From positions 3,776,859 to 3,840,858 of the forward strand of contig CM044967.1 of NCBI GenBank assembly GCA_024516035.1: DNA of 64,000 nt, given 5' to 3'. Below, one piece after another: positions 9,690-19,669 of the stretch. Origin of the DNA: Bactericera cockerelli. Its lineage: Eukaryota > Arthropoda > Insecta > Hemiptera > Triozidae. Every line of letters starts with the position of its first letter. The stretch's first letter is position 1. Under the pieces are notes generated by a model that was not told the origin of the DNA, did no database searches, and was given only the letters and a program-made list of their open reading frames with translations. The translations under genes and the position numbers were made by a program.

Positions 9690-9985
9690 CCGACCTTAGT
9701 AGTTGAATCGATAAGGCGGTGGACTTCGCCTGGACGTCGCTGGTTCGAGTCTCAAGATAAGCAAGTTTTTACCAGTGTGAGTTTGAGAAATTGTGACGTC
9801 ACGGTTGTGATTAACACAAACAGGTATGTTGTGATTAACACAAACAGGTGTGTTGTGATTAACACAAACAGGTGTGTTGTGATTAACACAAACAGGTGTG
9901 TTGTGATAAACACAAACAGGTATGTTGTGATTAACACAAACAGGTAGGTATGTTGTGATTAACACAAACAGGTATGTTTTTCTGC
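9690..9985 (+). mobile_element. SINE-C whose tail expanded into a 24-bp minisatellite
   Basis: Head as in 9085-9235 (diverged). From 9805 the body segment GTGATTAACACAAACAGG repeats 7-8 times at about 24 bp spacing. The unit clearly derives from the normal SINE-C GTGATTAACACAAA segment. Open frames across the array are a by-product of 24 being a multiple of three. Confidence 0.85.
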
Positions 9986-10160
9986 GTCTCATTAATATGC
10001 TGTTTTTGAATAATTGAATACTCGATCATTGCAGTTGTTAAAATAGGATATGGGTGTTTCTGTTTGATCATGGGTTATATTATGGTGTAGTCAGTGTAGT
10101 GCATACATTACCTACTTCATGAATATTCAGAATATTATTATTATTTAAAAAAAAAAGTAA

Positions 10161-10325
10161 GTGTGCCCCGGAACCGATTTCGCATTACTGCAGGACAATT
10201 TACCTTTACATCCATGCCATTCCGGAAACGGAAAATTTCGGTCAGAAATTTCCGCTCCGGCCAGGATTCGAACCCGCAACCTCCAGGTCAGTAACCAATG
10301 CTCTTAACCACTGAGTTACTGAGGT
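10161..10325 (-). mobile_element. SINE-F (tRNA-derived)
   Basis: Minus-strand head: GTAACTCAGTGGTTAAGAGC (A-box) and GGGTTCGAATCCTGGCC (B-box); body CCGTTTCCGGAATGGCATGG, then CGAAATCGGTTCCGGGGCAC. Sister copies at 38250 and 41667. Confidence 0.85.
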
Positions 10326-10545
10326 CAACTTTTCATGAATGTGCTTATTTTGGTATTTACAGTTTGCGCAGAGCATACACAAATATTTGATAGCCATTAG
10401 AGTTGCTTTTGTCGTTAACTCTTTTTCGATGGGAACGATTCTGTTCATTCATGGCTAGTGTTTCAGGATTCGATTTATAAGCGAAGAGAAATTTTCGAAC
10501 GGAAATTTTCCGAAACCTTCGCCATGGCATTGCTGTAAGATTTTT

Positions 10546-11157
10546 ACTTTCCTTATCCTATAATAAGGAAAGTATTGTATTCGTCGAAAATTTGACCTAC
10601 CCAGTTTTTCACATTTCTGGACGAATCATAGCCTCAGGATACCAAAAAAGTTGTTTTCAGCCATTGGTCCGTGCGTCTGTCTGTGTGTGTGTGTGTAAAC
10701 AGGATATCTCAAGAACGGTAAAAGCTAAAGACTTGAGATTTGGTATGCAAATTATTTTTATACACCAGACGAACCATGAAACTTTTGGTTGAAGTCGGCC
10801 GCAAGATGCGGCCACAGGGCCGCAAATATTGGCCGCAACCGCCGCATCTTTGAATTGGTTAAAGATACAAAAAAAGTTAGAGATCAACATTTTTTTGGAT
10901 TAAAAAAATAATAGGGGTTCACTCTGATCATTTTTTTGATATCTTGAACTTTTTGGAACCCGGCCCCAATTTACCGGTATGTGGGGGGGACCCGCTTGGA
11001 CTAACTTTTTCATTATTCACCCTAGATGGGGGTTGCGACATATCAAATCCAATGATTTCCAGGTGCTGATCATGAATTTGGCATTGATTTTTATCTATCT
11101 GTTACCGTTGATTCACCAGTGGCAGAATTCGACTTATTTTTGGTGGATAAGGAAAGT
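10546..11157. mobile_element. Possible inverted-repeat element, 612 bp
   Basis: ACTTTCCTTATCC at the left and GGATAAGGAAAGT at the right are exact inverses. The left end is itself a small palindrome (10546-10573). Inside is a GT microsatellite and a GCCGCAA-rich palindromic stretch (10795-10850). I see no convincing target duplication. Similar ends without a partner occur at 17245-17275, 53310-53335 and 53560-53590. Confidence 0.45.
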
Positions 11158-11294
11158 CGTGTGATGTTTACACCAGATTTTTTGATTACGGTTTTACTGA
11201 TGTGGTTCCAGGATAGGTAAATCTTTTTTTTTTTCTCTCTCTAAGAAGAAAAACAAAGGTATACGCAGGCATGTTCTTATATTGTTCAATGTTC

Positions 11295-11350
11295 ATGTAT
11301 GCTTGCTTGGATGCTTACATGTAGCAGAACTGCTCACTTTTCTGTTTTGA
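11295..11350 (-). repeat. Repeat H, fragment
   Basis: Only the end piece: AGCAGTTCTGC wording and AAACAGAAAAGTGAG read on the minus strand. Confidence 0.45.
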
Positions 11351-11677
11351 CTGAAATCCCTCGCCTACTGCTCCATTTCTAAATGATGAAACATGAATTC
11401 TATCCCGAGGAAATAATAAGTTACAAGTGAAAAATCGGTTGTATAAGATGCGGTGCTTAAGTTTGTGCGGTCTACAAAATACATAATAAATTTCATTATC
11501 GAACGAAAGAATTTTGAAGCCTGCAGGCCTTATCCGAAGCACTTTACCCACAAAAATCCTGTATAGTTTTTGATGTATATGACGATTTTATTCCATAACT
11601 GACCTAGGATCGCCTCTTATGCATGCGCGGATATAGCCCTCTTGTACTGGGGGGGCACAATCACACAATATACCTAA

Positions 11678-12290
11678 CTAGCGGGTTGCACCCGCCGCTT
11701 TGCAAGCCTATATCACACGCACACGTACACACACACACACACACACACACACCCATACACACACTCACAAACACACACATACACACACATATGTTAATAT
11801 TTTTCGTGTCACCCATCCATTTCTTGTCCTTACTGGAACTCAAGAATGGCTCATCAGAATTTCGCGATCAATATGTCAACCCTTGCAAAAACATTCTCGC
11901 TTTGAGTTGATAGTTCGTCACCACATATTTCGAGAAAAAATGTCATTCAGGTCAAAAAAGCGTAAATACTTTTTGTTTACCCATTCATTTTATGTCCTTA
12001 CTCAACGTAGCTCAAGAACGGCTCATCAGAATTTCGTGATTGATATCTCAAATGAAAACTTGAACTCTTTTTGAGTTGATATCCCGCCGCCGTGGCGCCG
12101 TCACGACAAATTTTGAGAAAATAAATGTCATTTCGGTCAAAATATGTGATTTTTTTGTGTCACCCATCCATTTTTTGTCCTTACTCCGTGTAGCTTAACC
12201 CTGGAGATTATATTCCCTGATCCAAATGGACCTATAGGTAAAATTTCAGGTTTCTCGCACAATCTGTGTGGATTTAACAACTTTTTTATT
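11678..12290 (-). mobile_element. Helitron, 3' end intact, 5' end not found
   Basis: CTAG at 11678-11681 preceded by A, then the GCGGGTTGCACCCGC hairpin, matches other Helitron 3' ends in minus orientation. Next come a (CA)n tract (11704-11790) and about 2.5 copies of a 172-bp unit (CTCATCAGAATTTCG at 11850 and 12022). No TCTATATATA end appears before the host element ends, so it is truncated or merged with the host. Confidence 0.65.
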
Positions 12291-12295
12291 AAGTT

Positions 12296-12735
12296 ATTTC
12301 TTATTGGTCTTAGAATTGGGAATTATTTTGGGTCCCGTGCCCCCCTAACTTATTGAGATCTTTTTTTTACGAAATTAGTCTTAGAATTTGGAATTGTTTT
12401 GGGTCCCGTGTCCCCCTAACTTATTGAGATCTCTTTTTTTTACGGGATTAGTCTTAGAATTGGGAATTATTTTGGGTCCTGTGCCCCCCTAACTTATTGA
12501 AATTTTTTTTTACGGGATTAGTCTTAGAATTTGGAATTATTTTTGGTCCCGTGCACCCCTAACTTATTGAGATCTTTTTTTTTACGGGATTAGTCTTAGA
12601 ATTGGGAATTATTTTGGGTTCCGTGCCCCCCTAACTTATTGAGATCTTTTTTTTTACGGGATTAGTCTTAGAATTTGGAATTATTTTTGGTCCCGTGCCC
12701 CCCTAACTCATTGAGATCTTTTGTTTTTACGGGAT
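12296..12735. repeat. 70-73 bp tandem array, six units
   Basis: GGTCCCGTGCCCCCCTAAC-like landmarks near 12331, 12402, 12475, 12545, 12617 and 12689. Each unit has a T run followed by ACGGGATTAGTCTTAGAATT. It lies inside the hAT-like element, next to its right end. Confidence 0.9.
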
Positions 12736-13127
12736 TAGGTATAATGCAATTTGAGAAACACCATTTACCGAAAAAATCTGGGGGGGCACGTGCCCCCCGT
12801 GCCCCCCCCTATATCCGCGCATGCTCTTATGATAGATAGCTCTGGACGTATCCGAGGATTCAGTACTTAAACGGAAAATAACCTATGGGTATGAAGCGAT
12901 TTAATAACCTCCATTGATAAATGTTCCGTGTATACATTGAGCACTCACGATATGTAGTGTGACCGAGTTCATATATTAGTAGCATATAGAAAGCATTACT
13001 ATTATTATTACTAGAAAGCAAAAGAACTTGGTGGATTTACGAGTATCTTAACATGCAGGAGTTTAGACTGATAATCTGTCGGTATCTGTCCTTTTGAATC
13101 ATAAGGAATCTGTTTATAATACCAACC

Positions 13128-13245
13128 GCAGTGGCTAGCTTCTGAACACAACAGACTTGTAACTGAGAGGTCGTTGGTTTGAGCCCAGCAAGCATGGATA
13201 GTTTTAGTAAAGCGGCTCTTTTGCCATCTCCTCTGCATTTTAGAA
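13128..13245 (+). mobile_element. SINE-C, diverged
   Basis: Head with GACTTGTAACTGAGAGGTCG and GGTTTGAGCCC (B-box), body GTTTTAGTAAAGCGG. The 3' part is lost. Confidence 0.6.
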
Positions 13246-13267
13246 CTGGAGTAAGTTTTATTTTACT

Positions 13268-13525
13268 ATTTTACAAGGGGTCTGGCTGGGGGACTATAAA
13301 CAGGGAATAGACCAGCATTGGCTTGGTTCTGGGGGCCCTTGTCAATTATTAGCCCACTTGAAGGGACTCTGGTAGAAGTGCTGAGCGTAGAAGTTACTTG
13401 TTAGCTTAGGTGATGTATTATGTACTCGTATGTACCAATTGTACCATTTATGTAAAATAAAGTAAACCAATTCAAATTCAAATTCCTCCACTGTCTGGCT
13501 ACAATCGTTCACGATGATGATATGA
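13268..13525 (+). repeat. Repeat G interrupted by repeat K
   Basis: G begins GTCTGGCTGGGGGACTATAA and resumes at TCCTCCACTGTCTGGCTAC after an insertion at about 13392-13488. The inserted piece (K) carries TTTATGTAAAATAAAGTAAA and ends TTCAAATTCAAAT; it is found reversed at 34921-35012. G copies end in a GATGAT-type tail. Confidence 0.7.
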
Positions 13526-13529
13526 TGAT

Positions 13530-14118
13530 TTTAGAAGAATTGACGGGATGTGTCCCATTTATCCATTCCTAAAAGTGATAGCAAAAAAAAAACGCTATCA
13601 CTTTTGTGACCAAAAAAAATGAGAGTATTTGATGAGGTATTTGGCCTGGCTATTTTGTTTATACGAGTGGATTGGAGCTGTGACAATGAGTTCCGACCCA
13701 AACGATGTACAGCAATGCCTCATTTGTAGAGTAAGGTTAGAAAAATAAATAAATATAGAGCCATGCCTCGGCCCTATATTAGGTGCAGCACGATTTGGGT
13801 GCCTATAAATGTAACATGTCTGATAAATATATATTTGAATATTTCTGATATATTTTTTGGTTTTTGTTTTAATAGGTACCTTATATTTTCATACGTCATC
13901 AAACAGTTCCCTAAGTGTTTTACGAGTTTTTTTTTTTTTTTTTCTTTTGATGATTCGTTAGTGTTCTGCAGACGATCATTTTTGGATTTAAAATAATAAA
14001 AATATTTTTGGTCTCAATAAAAATAATAGTTTTGGTTTTAATAATAATAATATTTTTTGGTTTCAATAGTAATAAATATTTTTGTTTTTTATAATAATAT
14101 AATTTTTGGTTTTATGGA
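13530..14118. other. AT-rich spacer with imperfect TTTTTGGT repeats
   Basis: No gene recognised. At 13980-14118 a ~35-bp imperfect repeat of AATAATAxxATTTTTGGTTT occurs three to four times. Confidence 0.5.
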
Positions 14119-14329
14119 AGAGATGGATTAGCTTGGCGCCGGAGGGCGGCAATATCTTCAGGATATTTCTCTGGAGTCCTGAATATCCTTGTGATGTTTA
14201 TCTTCCTCCTCAAAGGCTCTTCACATCCTTATCCTAATATCATCCTTATCCTAATATCCTGAGACTGAGAGGTACAGGTACTCTTGATATCCGAAAATTA
14301 AATATATAAAAAATATAGCTGGCCACACG

Positions 14330-14486
14330 AGAAGGCAGGCTCGGCCGGTGCTAAGAAGCTGCGGAACTGAAGCACCCCTAGACATCCCATAAAATATATA
14401 AGACCTGTTTGACTGCTGGAGTAAAGGGACTTTTCAGTCTTACCTCGGCAGTATAAACAAGGTATATTCTATTCTATTCTATTCTA
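14330..14486 (+). repeat. Repeat J (SINE-like, TTCTA tail)
   Basis: ACTGCTGGAGTAAAGGGACT and CGGCAGTATAAACAAGG precede a (TTCTA)n tail. This 3' part parallels the SINE-B tail (ACTGCTGGAATAATGGGAC; GGGCAGTATAAATAAGG), so B and J seem to share a 3' module. Other J pieces: 38920-39008, 18613-18660 (reverse), 53496-53540 (reverse). Confidence 0.65.
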
Positions 14487-14524
14487 GGCAAAAAAGTAAA
14501 AGAGAATTTCTCAAGCTCGTACCC

Positions 14525-14940
14525 AATGGAAATCATCAAACATTTCTAAAATTATTAATAAAAAATTAATGTTATTAGCAAGGTAAACAAACTCAAACTC
14601 TGTAGACACTGAAAGAGCGACTCTATAAATCGCATTTTAGTCCTGTCTAGGTGGTACCCCCAAAACGTTTTCCCACCGGCCGTTTGCACACAATGAAACT
14701 CATCAAACATTTCTAAAATTATTAATAAAAAAATAATGTGATTAGCATGGTAACTCAAACACTATAGACACTCAAACACTATAGACACTGAAAGAGCGAG
14801 AGAGCGACTCTATATAAATCGTATTTTTGGCTGTATGGCAAATTCCCATGATAAGGAGAATAACCAATGCCAAAGAAAATCGTATTTTAGTCCTGTCTAG
14901 GTGCATGGTACCCCCAAAACATTTTCCCACCGGCCGCGCC
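14525..14940. repeat. Tandem duplication of about 165 bp, second copy enlarged
   Basis: CATCAAACATTTCTAAAATT occurs near 14534 and 14699; both copies end in CCCACCGGCC. The second also has short internal duplications (CTCAAACACTATAGACA twice) and an extra ~45 bp around 14825-14870. Confidence 0.85.
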
Positions 14941-14944
14941 TGCT

Positions 14945-15520
14945 ATGAGGTATCTCTTTGCATTGTATCCTGAAAGATACATGAGGTATCTATCTCCTAC
15001 GTTGGGGTGTGTCGCGGTCGTAATCTTTGTAAAAATATCAATGTAGAAGAACCCATCCGCTAATTAATAGGGGTTTAAAGATCAACAAATTATACCCTCA
15101 CGGATATAATATGAAGGTGGATTTTTTTTCAACGTTTTAGTGATCTTATTTGTTGTTTATGATTTGTTCTTCTTCCTATACTAGCCTTGTTTTTTTTTGT
15201 TTTTTTTTTTTTTAATAAAAAAATGTATATTCTCTGTGTTATTGTACCTATCACAATTTTTATACGATGCAATACAATACTTCTTTTTTCTTTTTCAAAT
15301 ATTCATTTATTTACAATTGACAATAATATGAACATGGACATAGCAGCAGGTTCCTATCCCTTGGGATTTAACCCAGTAAATTATTGAGGATGGTGCAGGA
15401 GTGGACTTTATATGTTAATAAAAAAGTGGACTATCAAGTGAGAAAAAATAAATAAAAATAAGACCAAACAGTCCCTTTACCCTCACAGTCTAGACAAAGT
15501 CGCATTTGTTTATACTGATT
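14945..15520. other. AT-rich spacer
   Basis: No repeat family or gene recognised. T-rich runs at 15188-15213. A short open frame over it has no support as a gene. Confidence 0.4.
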
Positions 15521-15523
15521 AAT

Positions 15524-15690
15524 ATATTAGAGAGGTTAGTTGATGACATGGATAATCAGAACTATTACCTGCTGATGAGAGCAAATAAGCTCGAAACAGC
15601 TGTCCAGGTATGTTCTGATATTCATGTACATCTAGTACAACTTCTCACTTTTCTGTTTATACTGATTTATACTGATACTGATTTAGTTCT
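15524..15690 (-). repeat. Repeat H, near full
   Basis: Minus-oriented; contains CCTGGACAGCTGTTTCGAGC, the GCTCTCATCAGCAGGTAATAG block and TATAAACAGAAAAGTGAG at the right end. Confidence 0.75.
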
Positions 15691-15699
15691 CATATATTT

Positions 15700-15835
15700 G
15701 TGTTACTCACAATTATTGTGACATCACAATCACTGAAACAAGTGAAACATGCTTTACTAAATTTTAGTTTAACTTGGAACTTGAACCACCGAACTCCAGA
15801 TTCCAATTTCGCCGCCTTATCGATCAAGTCTCATT
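15700..15835 (-). mobile_element. SINE-C
   Basis: Minus-oriented: head at right with GACTTGATCGATAAGGCGGC and B-box-like GTTCAAGTTCC; body with GTGATTGTGATGTCACAATA to the left. Confidence 0.75.
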
Positions 15836-15879
15836 TCTTGGTGATGAATATATATCACCCACCGTGAGTAGTAAGCATT

Positions 15880-16250
15880 TTTAGTGGGTAGCGCAGAAAT
15901 ATATGGCTTTCGTTTTTTATATTATTCGGAGATCGGAGGGACCGAAGTCAGAAAAGAACCAGACACCAACACACGTATGTTAACCCAAACAAACAATATG
16001 ACGTGTGTTCTGTATGTTATTATAACACACATTTAGCGCAGAATTATAAGACTTTTTCTTTTCTTTTTCATTATTGTATATCATTTGCCAATAATTCAGT
16101 CACTGGTCGCTGCTCACTTTAAATCATCTAATCAATTTTCCTTACGAGGTATTAGTGAACTGAACACTGAACAGCCAGAGTACACACCTGCAATTTTTTA
16201 CTCCGCCGAGATCCGAACCCGAGTCATCGTGTCTAGTGTCTGCCTTGGTA
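15880..16250 (-). mobile_element. SINE-D, long copy that holds the empty site of the 30-kb element
   Basis: Minus head at right (ACTCGGGTTCGGATCTCGGC). The left part, 15915-16098, is homologous (reversed) to 29930-30025 joined to 32517-32610, without the 2.49-kb element between them. It therefore shows what that locus looked like before insertion. Confidence 0.75.
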
Positions 16251-16661
16251 TTTCGTAAGCTTTTTTTTCAAGTCTGACTGATCAGAAAGTCAAAATTCCA
16301 TCTTGTACCAGCATCACCTTGATTCTCCCGAAGTTTTTTATTGTTGATTTAATCTCGGAGGAGTCTGCTTATGACCCAAACCTAAAAGATTTGACCTAGA
16401 CTGTACGATAATAAATACTTAGATTAACGTAATGATAGGTCTCGGGGTTTATATGAAGCGCATTATGTAGGTAACATGTTAGCCTTAATGGCGTAAGTAC
16501 ATTGTCTAATGATAGTTTTATGTAAAGGAAAGAAAAGATGAGATCGAGAATGATTAATATTCCCGTCTCTTACGAATTGTACATCACAAACATTTTCTCA
16601 GATTTGGATTTGATCGTTAACAAAAATTCAAAACTGGGTGGATTCTTGTGAGTATAAAATA
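16251..16661. other. Spacer
   Basis: No gene or known family seen; moderately AT-rich single-copy-looking sequence. Confidence 0.4.
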
Positions 16662-16677
16662 ATAATAGACATAACTT

Positions 16678-16913
16678 GTATGTATGTAAGATTTTATCCG
16701 TGGTGAAGCACAAGGCCTCTTCACAATTTTTGTGGGTAGCGCAGCATTACTAAGAGCCTCCTTCACATTTTGAATTATTCTCTTACATTAATTTCTTTTT
16801 ACTCTGGTAATGCCGCCCCTGGTAACTACTCATTCCTGCCCCGCTGGGGATCGAACCCAGGTCACCATGCGTGCAATGCCTAGCGCGCTAACTCACTCTG
16901 CCACGGTGACTAC
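16678..16913 (-). mobile_element. SINE-D with exact 16-bp target duplication
   Basis: ATAATAGACATAACTT flanks it exactly (16662-16677 and 16914-16929). Minus-strand head: GTCACCGTGGCAGAGTGAGT, TTAGCGCGCTAGGCATTGCA, B-box GGTTCGATCCCC. Body ends in CACAAGGCCTCTTCACAATT wording read on +. The best-defined D copy. Confidence 0.9.
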
Positions 16914-16929
16914 ATAATAGACATAACTT

Positions 16930-17354
16930 ATGTGCAATGTGAGTAATGTCGCAGTAGGACCAAATATTTCATATTCCAGCAATTGATTTCATGCTATCAT
17001 GTGGTCCCTTACTCCCTTTGCTCTCACAGCCTGATAAAGTGTTTTTGCATAAATCCGCAATATATCTCCCTTGCCTTTATGCCATATTAGCTTATGTTGT
17101 TATGTGTTGCTTATGTGCATAAATCCACAATAGGTAAATAAAATATCAAATTATAAACACGTTTAAAAAAATATTTTTCTGTACTCTCAAGGTCCTATTA
17201 GACAACTTGTTTGTATCTGTAAATTTGTTGTTAATATTCTGTTTACTTTCCTCATCCTATAAAAAAGAAAGTAATGGAATCATCCAAAATTTTCGATAGT
17301 CAATTTTCTGTACCAAAACACGTTTTATTTGTAAAAAGAACATTTATTTTTATA
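16930..17354. other. Spacer with a small palindrome
   Basis: Nothing gene-like. At 17245-17275 a degraded TTACTTTCC...GAAAGTAA palindrome matches the ends of the 10546-11157 element. Confidence 0.4.
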
Positions 17355-17487
17355 ACTTCTCACTTTTCTGTTTTCACTGATTAAAATAGAGTAGAGAGGT
17401 TATTTGATGGCATGGATATTCAAAACTATTAACTGCTGATAAGAGCAAATAAACTCGAAATATCTGTTCAGGTATGTTCTGTTATTC
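17355..17487 (-). repeat. Repeat H
   Basis: Here the strand reads CTTCTCACTTTTCTG first and GAGCAAATAAACTCGAAATA later, so the halves are in a different order from other copies: the end motif lies left of the core. This supports H being a circularly permuted or tandemly arranged unit. Confidence 0.6.
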
Positions 17488-17685
17488 AATAATAATAATA
17501 ATAATACTCTTTATTGGAATGTAACCACCAGGCAAGGTTAATGCTCTAAGCATTTTCTACCACCTAACCCTCAGAGTCTTATAAATTAATGAGGAAAAAT
17601 TCGTGCACTGGGTGGGATTTGAACCAACAGATCCCTACGCTACCTGGATTACCAGACTGGCGCGTTAACCACTTGACTACCAGTA
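17488..17685 (-). mobile_element. SINE-A
   Basis: Minus-oriented with (AAT)n tail, body missing the GTGGTCACAAACTC block, B-box region GGATTTGAACC, head TTAACGCGCCAGTCTGG. Starts directly at the end of repeat H. Confidence 0.8.
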
Positions 17686-17689
17686 TCTA

Positions 17690-18386
17690 AGATTTTCTGT
17701 TTTTAATAAAACCAGAAAATACCACATCCGATGATACAAGAAACATTCCTCGCATTCTAAAATACTCCACCAAACTTTGACCCAGCACAAGAAGTATACA
17801 AAAACCATAGCCCCGTACAGACTCGCAAGTTGCAAAGATAAATTTTCCGAGCGAACAAAAAAAACTCACTGTATTGAGAAAAAAAAGCAACGCCAGCTCC
17901 AAGCTCGTGTATATAAAATGTTGATACTATCATGCCCCCAAGCGCGCTCAAAGGGGCGGTACTGTATTGATCCACGTTATTCCAACATGGCTGAAAGCGT
18001 CGCCTCGATCCTGTGTCTCCCTCTCTCTTTCGCGTGACACGAGAGATTGTTGATTCCTTTGACAGTGAAAAGACGAGAAGAAAAAAGGAGAGGAGAGAGA
18101 AAAGAATAGACGAGAAACAAATAAAAGAGATTTCAGAGAGCAATAAAAGTAGGTAGCAGGAATGATTTTATTTTGCTGAAAGTAATGACTGAAATGTTCG
18201 AGAAAAAGAATGAATTAGAATTTGTTTCCGACGGCTAAGAGTGCTTTTTTTTGTTGAAGGTAGATGAGATAATCTATTTTTGTAAGTTCAGTAGGAGAGG
18301 TCCGATAGTTCACACCGTTCAATGATGGCTAAAGCTTGGTACGTGTACATGAAAGAACGAAGATATCTCTGGAAATGTAGAATATG
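17690..18386. other. GC-richer island, possibly promoter-like; no gene recognised
   Basis: Around 17905-18060 the composition departs from the surroundings: GTATATAAAATG near 17909, CCCCCAAGCGCGCTCAAAGG, then CCAACATGGCTGAAAGCGTC with a short open frame of 17 codons, then a CTCTCTCT tract. On either strand I recognise no protein. A TATA-like box upstream of an ATG in good context is the only support. Confidence 0.25.
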
Positions 18387-18614
18387 TGCACTGGTAGTCA
18401 AGTGGTTAACGCGCTAGTCTGGTAATGCAGGTAGCGTAGGGATCCGTTGGTTCGAATCCCACCCAGTGCACGAATTTTTCCTCATTAATTTGAGTTTGTG
18501 ACCACATAATAATAAGACTCTGAGGATTAGGTTAGTTAGGTGGTAGGAAATGCTTTGAGCATTAACCTCGCCTGGTGGTTGGTTACCTTCCACTAAAGAG
18601 TATTATTATTATAT
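18387..18614 (+). mobile_element. SINE-A, reference copy
   Basis: Complete: acceptor pairing GCACTGG/CCAGTGC, A-box TAGTCAAGTGG, a long variable-arm-like segment typical of class II tRNA (Leu/Ser type), B-box GGTTCGAATCC. Body: ATTTTTCCTCATTAATTTG, TGACCACATAATAATAAGAC, CATTAACCTCGCCTGGTGG, then a (TTA)n tail. More than fifteen copies occur in the window. Confidence 0.9.
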
Positions 18615-18675
18615 AGAATAGAATATACCTCGTTTATGTGTAGGTGAGAATAGAATATAAGAAAAAATAAGTTAA

Positions 18676-18822
18676 AAAGTTATCATATTTGTGTTAATCA
18701 CTTTCGTGATGTCACAACTACTCCAACTCGCTTTATTAATTTTTAGCTAAACTTAGGACTTGAACCACCGACCTCCAGTTTACAAGTCCGCTACTGACCC
18801 GATCGATCGAGCTTTTGAGGTT
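18676..18822 (-). mobile_element. SINE-C
   Basis: Minus-oriented, nearly full: GTGATTAACACAAATATGAT at the left end (read minus), B-box GGTTCAAGTCC, head AGCTCGATCGATCGGG at right with a mutated A-box. Confidence 0.8.
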
Positions 18823-19056
18823 GGTAATTAATAGAATCAATGATGGTCATGATAATAATATATGTTGATGTGAGCTGTCTTACTTTTCGTCAAATGTCCC
18901 AATCACTCATTTCATTTCATATAGCCAAGTCTTTTAACCAAGCCCGATTCAATCTAGTCTGCCTTGAGGGAAGGTCTGCCCTTTTTAGCTTTCTATTGCC
19001 TATAAGGTATAGACAGACGATACTTAGTATTGTTTTCTTTATTGTAATCCTTTTTA

Positions 19057-19669
19057 TCCCCCAAAAAACACTTCGTGTAGAAATAGTCGTCAAGTGTTGG
19101 AATGATTAAAAAGAACTGATATCAAAAACGTCAATTTTCTATGTTTAAAGGAAATATTTTTCACGTAATAAGTCTCTTGATAATTCAACCAAAATAATAG
19201 CCTCACAACAACAATACACCTTTGAGCAAACTTCGATTTGGTATTTTGAGAATTTAACCAAAAAATAGCCACACAACAAAACAATGCTCTTGTAAGAACA
19301 ATCTTGCATAATGACATAACCACGTCCTTGACTACTGCACACTGTTTTGTTAGCAACGTACTTCACATAAATTTCAGAACAAAACAGTGTGCAGTCAAGG
19401 ACGTGGTTCTGTAATTATGCAAGATTGTTCTTACAAGAGCATTGTTTTGTTGTGTGGCTATTTTTTGGTTAAATTCTCAAAATACCAAATCGAAGTTTGC
19501 TCAAAGGTGTATTGTTGTTGTGAGGCTATTATTTTGGTTGAATTATCAAGAGACTTATTACGTGAAAAATATTTCCTTTAAACATAGAAAATTGACGTTT
19601 TTGATATCAGTTCTTTTTAATCATTCCAACACTTGACGACTATTTCTACACGAAGTGTTTTTTGGGGGA
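19057..19669. mobile_element. TA-flanked hairpin element with ~295-bp near-perfect arms
   Basis: TA at 19055-19056 and 19670-19671. The ends are inverted: TCCCCCAAAAAACACTTCG and its complement. Arms 19057-19351 and 19378-19669 differ by only a few changes (a 3-bp indel near 19330 and two or three substitutions); the loop is about 26 bp. TA duplication with long inverted repeats suits a Tc1/mariner-type MITE. Transcription would give a ~290-bp double-stranded RNA. It encodes no transposase. Confidence 0.85.

Larger units (their letters stand above)
11622..12823. mobile_element. hAT-like inverted-repeat element with 8-bp TSD, composite
   Basis: CTCTTATG flanks exactly at 11614-11621 and 12824-12831. 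Inverted ends CATGCGCGGATATAG (11622-11636) and CTATATCCGCGCATG (12809-12823) are perfect over 15 bp. The next bases are G/C homopolymers on both sides. An 8-bp duplication fits hAT (also P or Merlin-like) transposition. It has no transposase. It holds a Helitron end and a 72-bp tandem array. Confidence 0.85.

Noticed and set aside
9696..9992. 98-codon frame with VCVNHNTP-type repeats
   Set aside because: The 24-bp minisatellite is a multiple of three, so repeats stay in frame by arithmetic; it begins inside a SINE-C.
17777..18143. 128-codon minus-strand frame starting in a hydrophobic run
   Set aside because: The hydrophobic start comes from an A/G-rich tract on the other strand; no domain or splice support.
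19090..19636. Duplicated 64-88 codon frames on opposite strands
   Set aside because: They are the same sequence read from the two arms of the hairpin, including a Cys-rich VAIFWLN/CCCEAIILVE peptide in two frames. No protein family fits.
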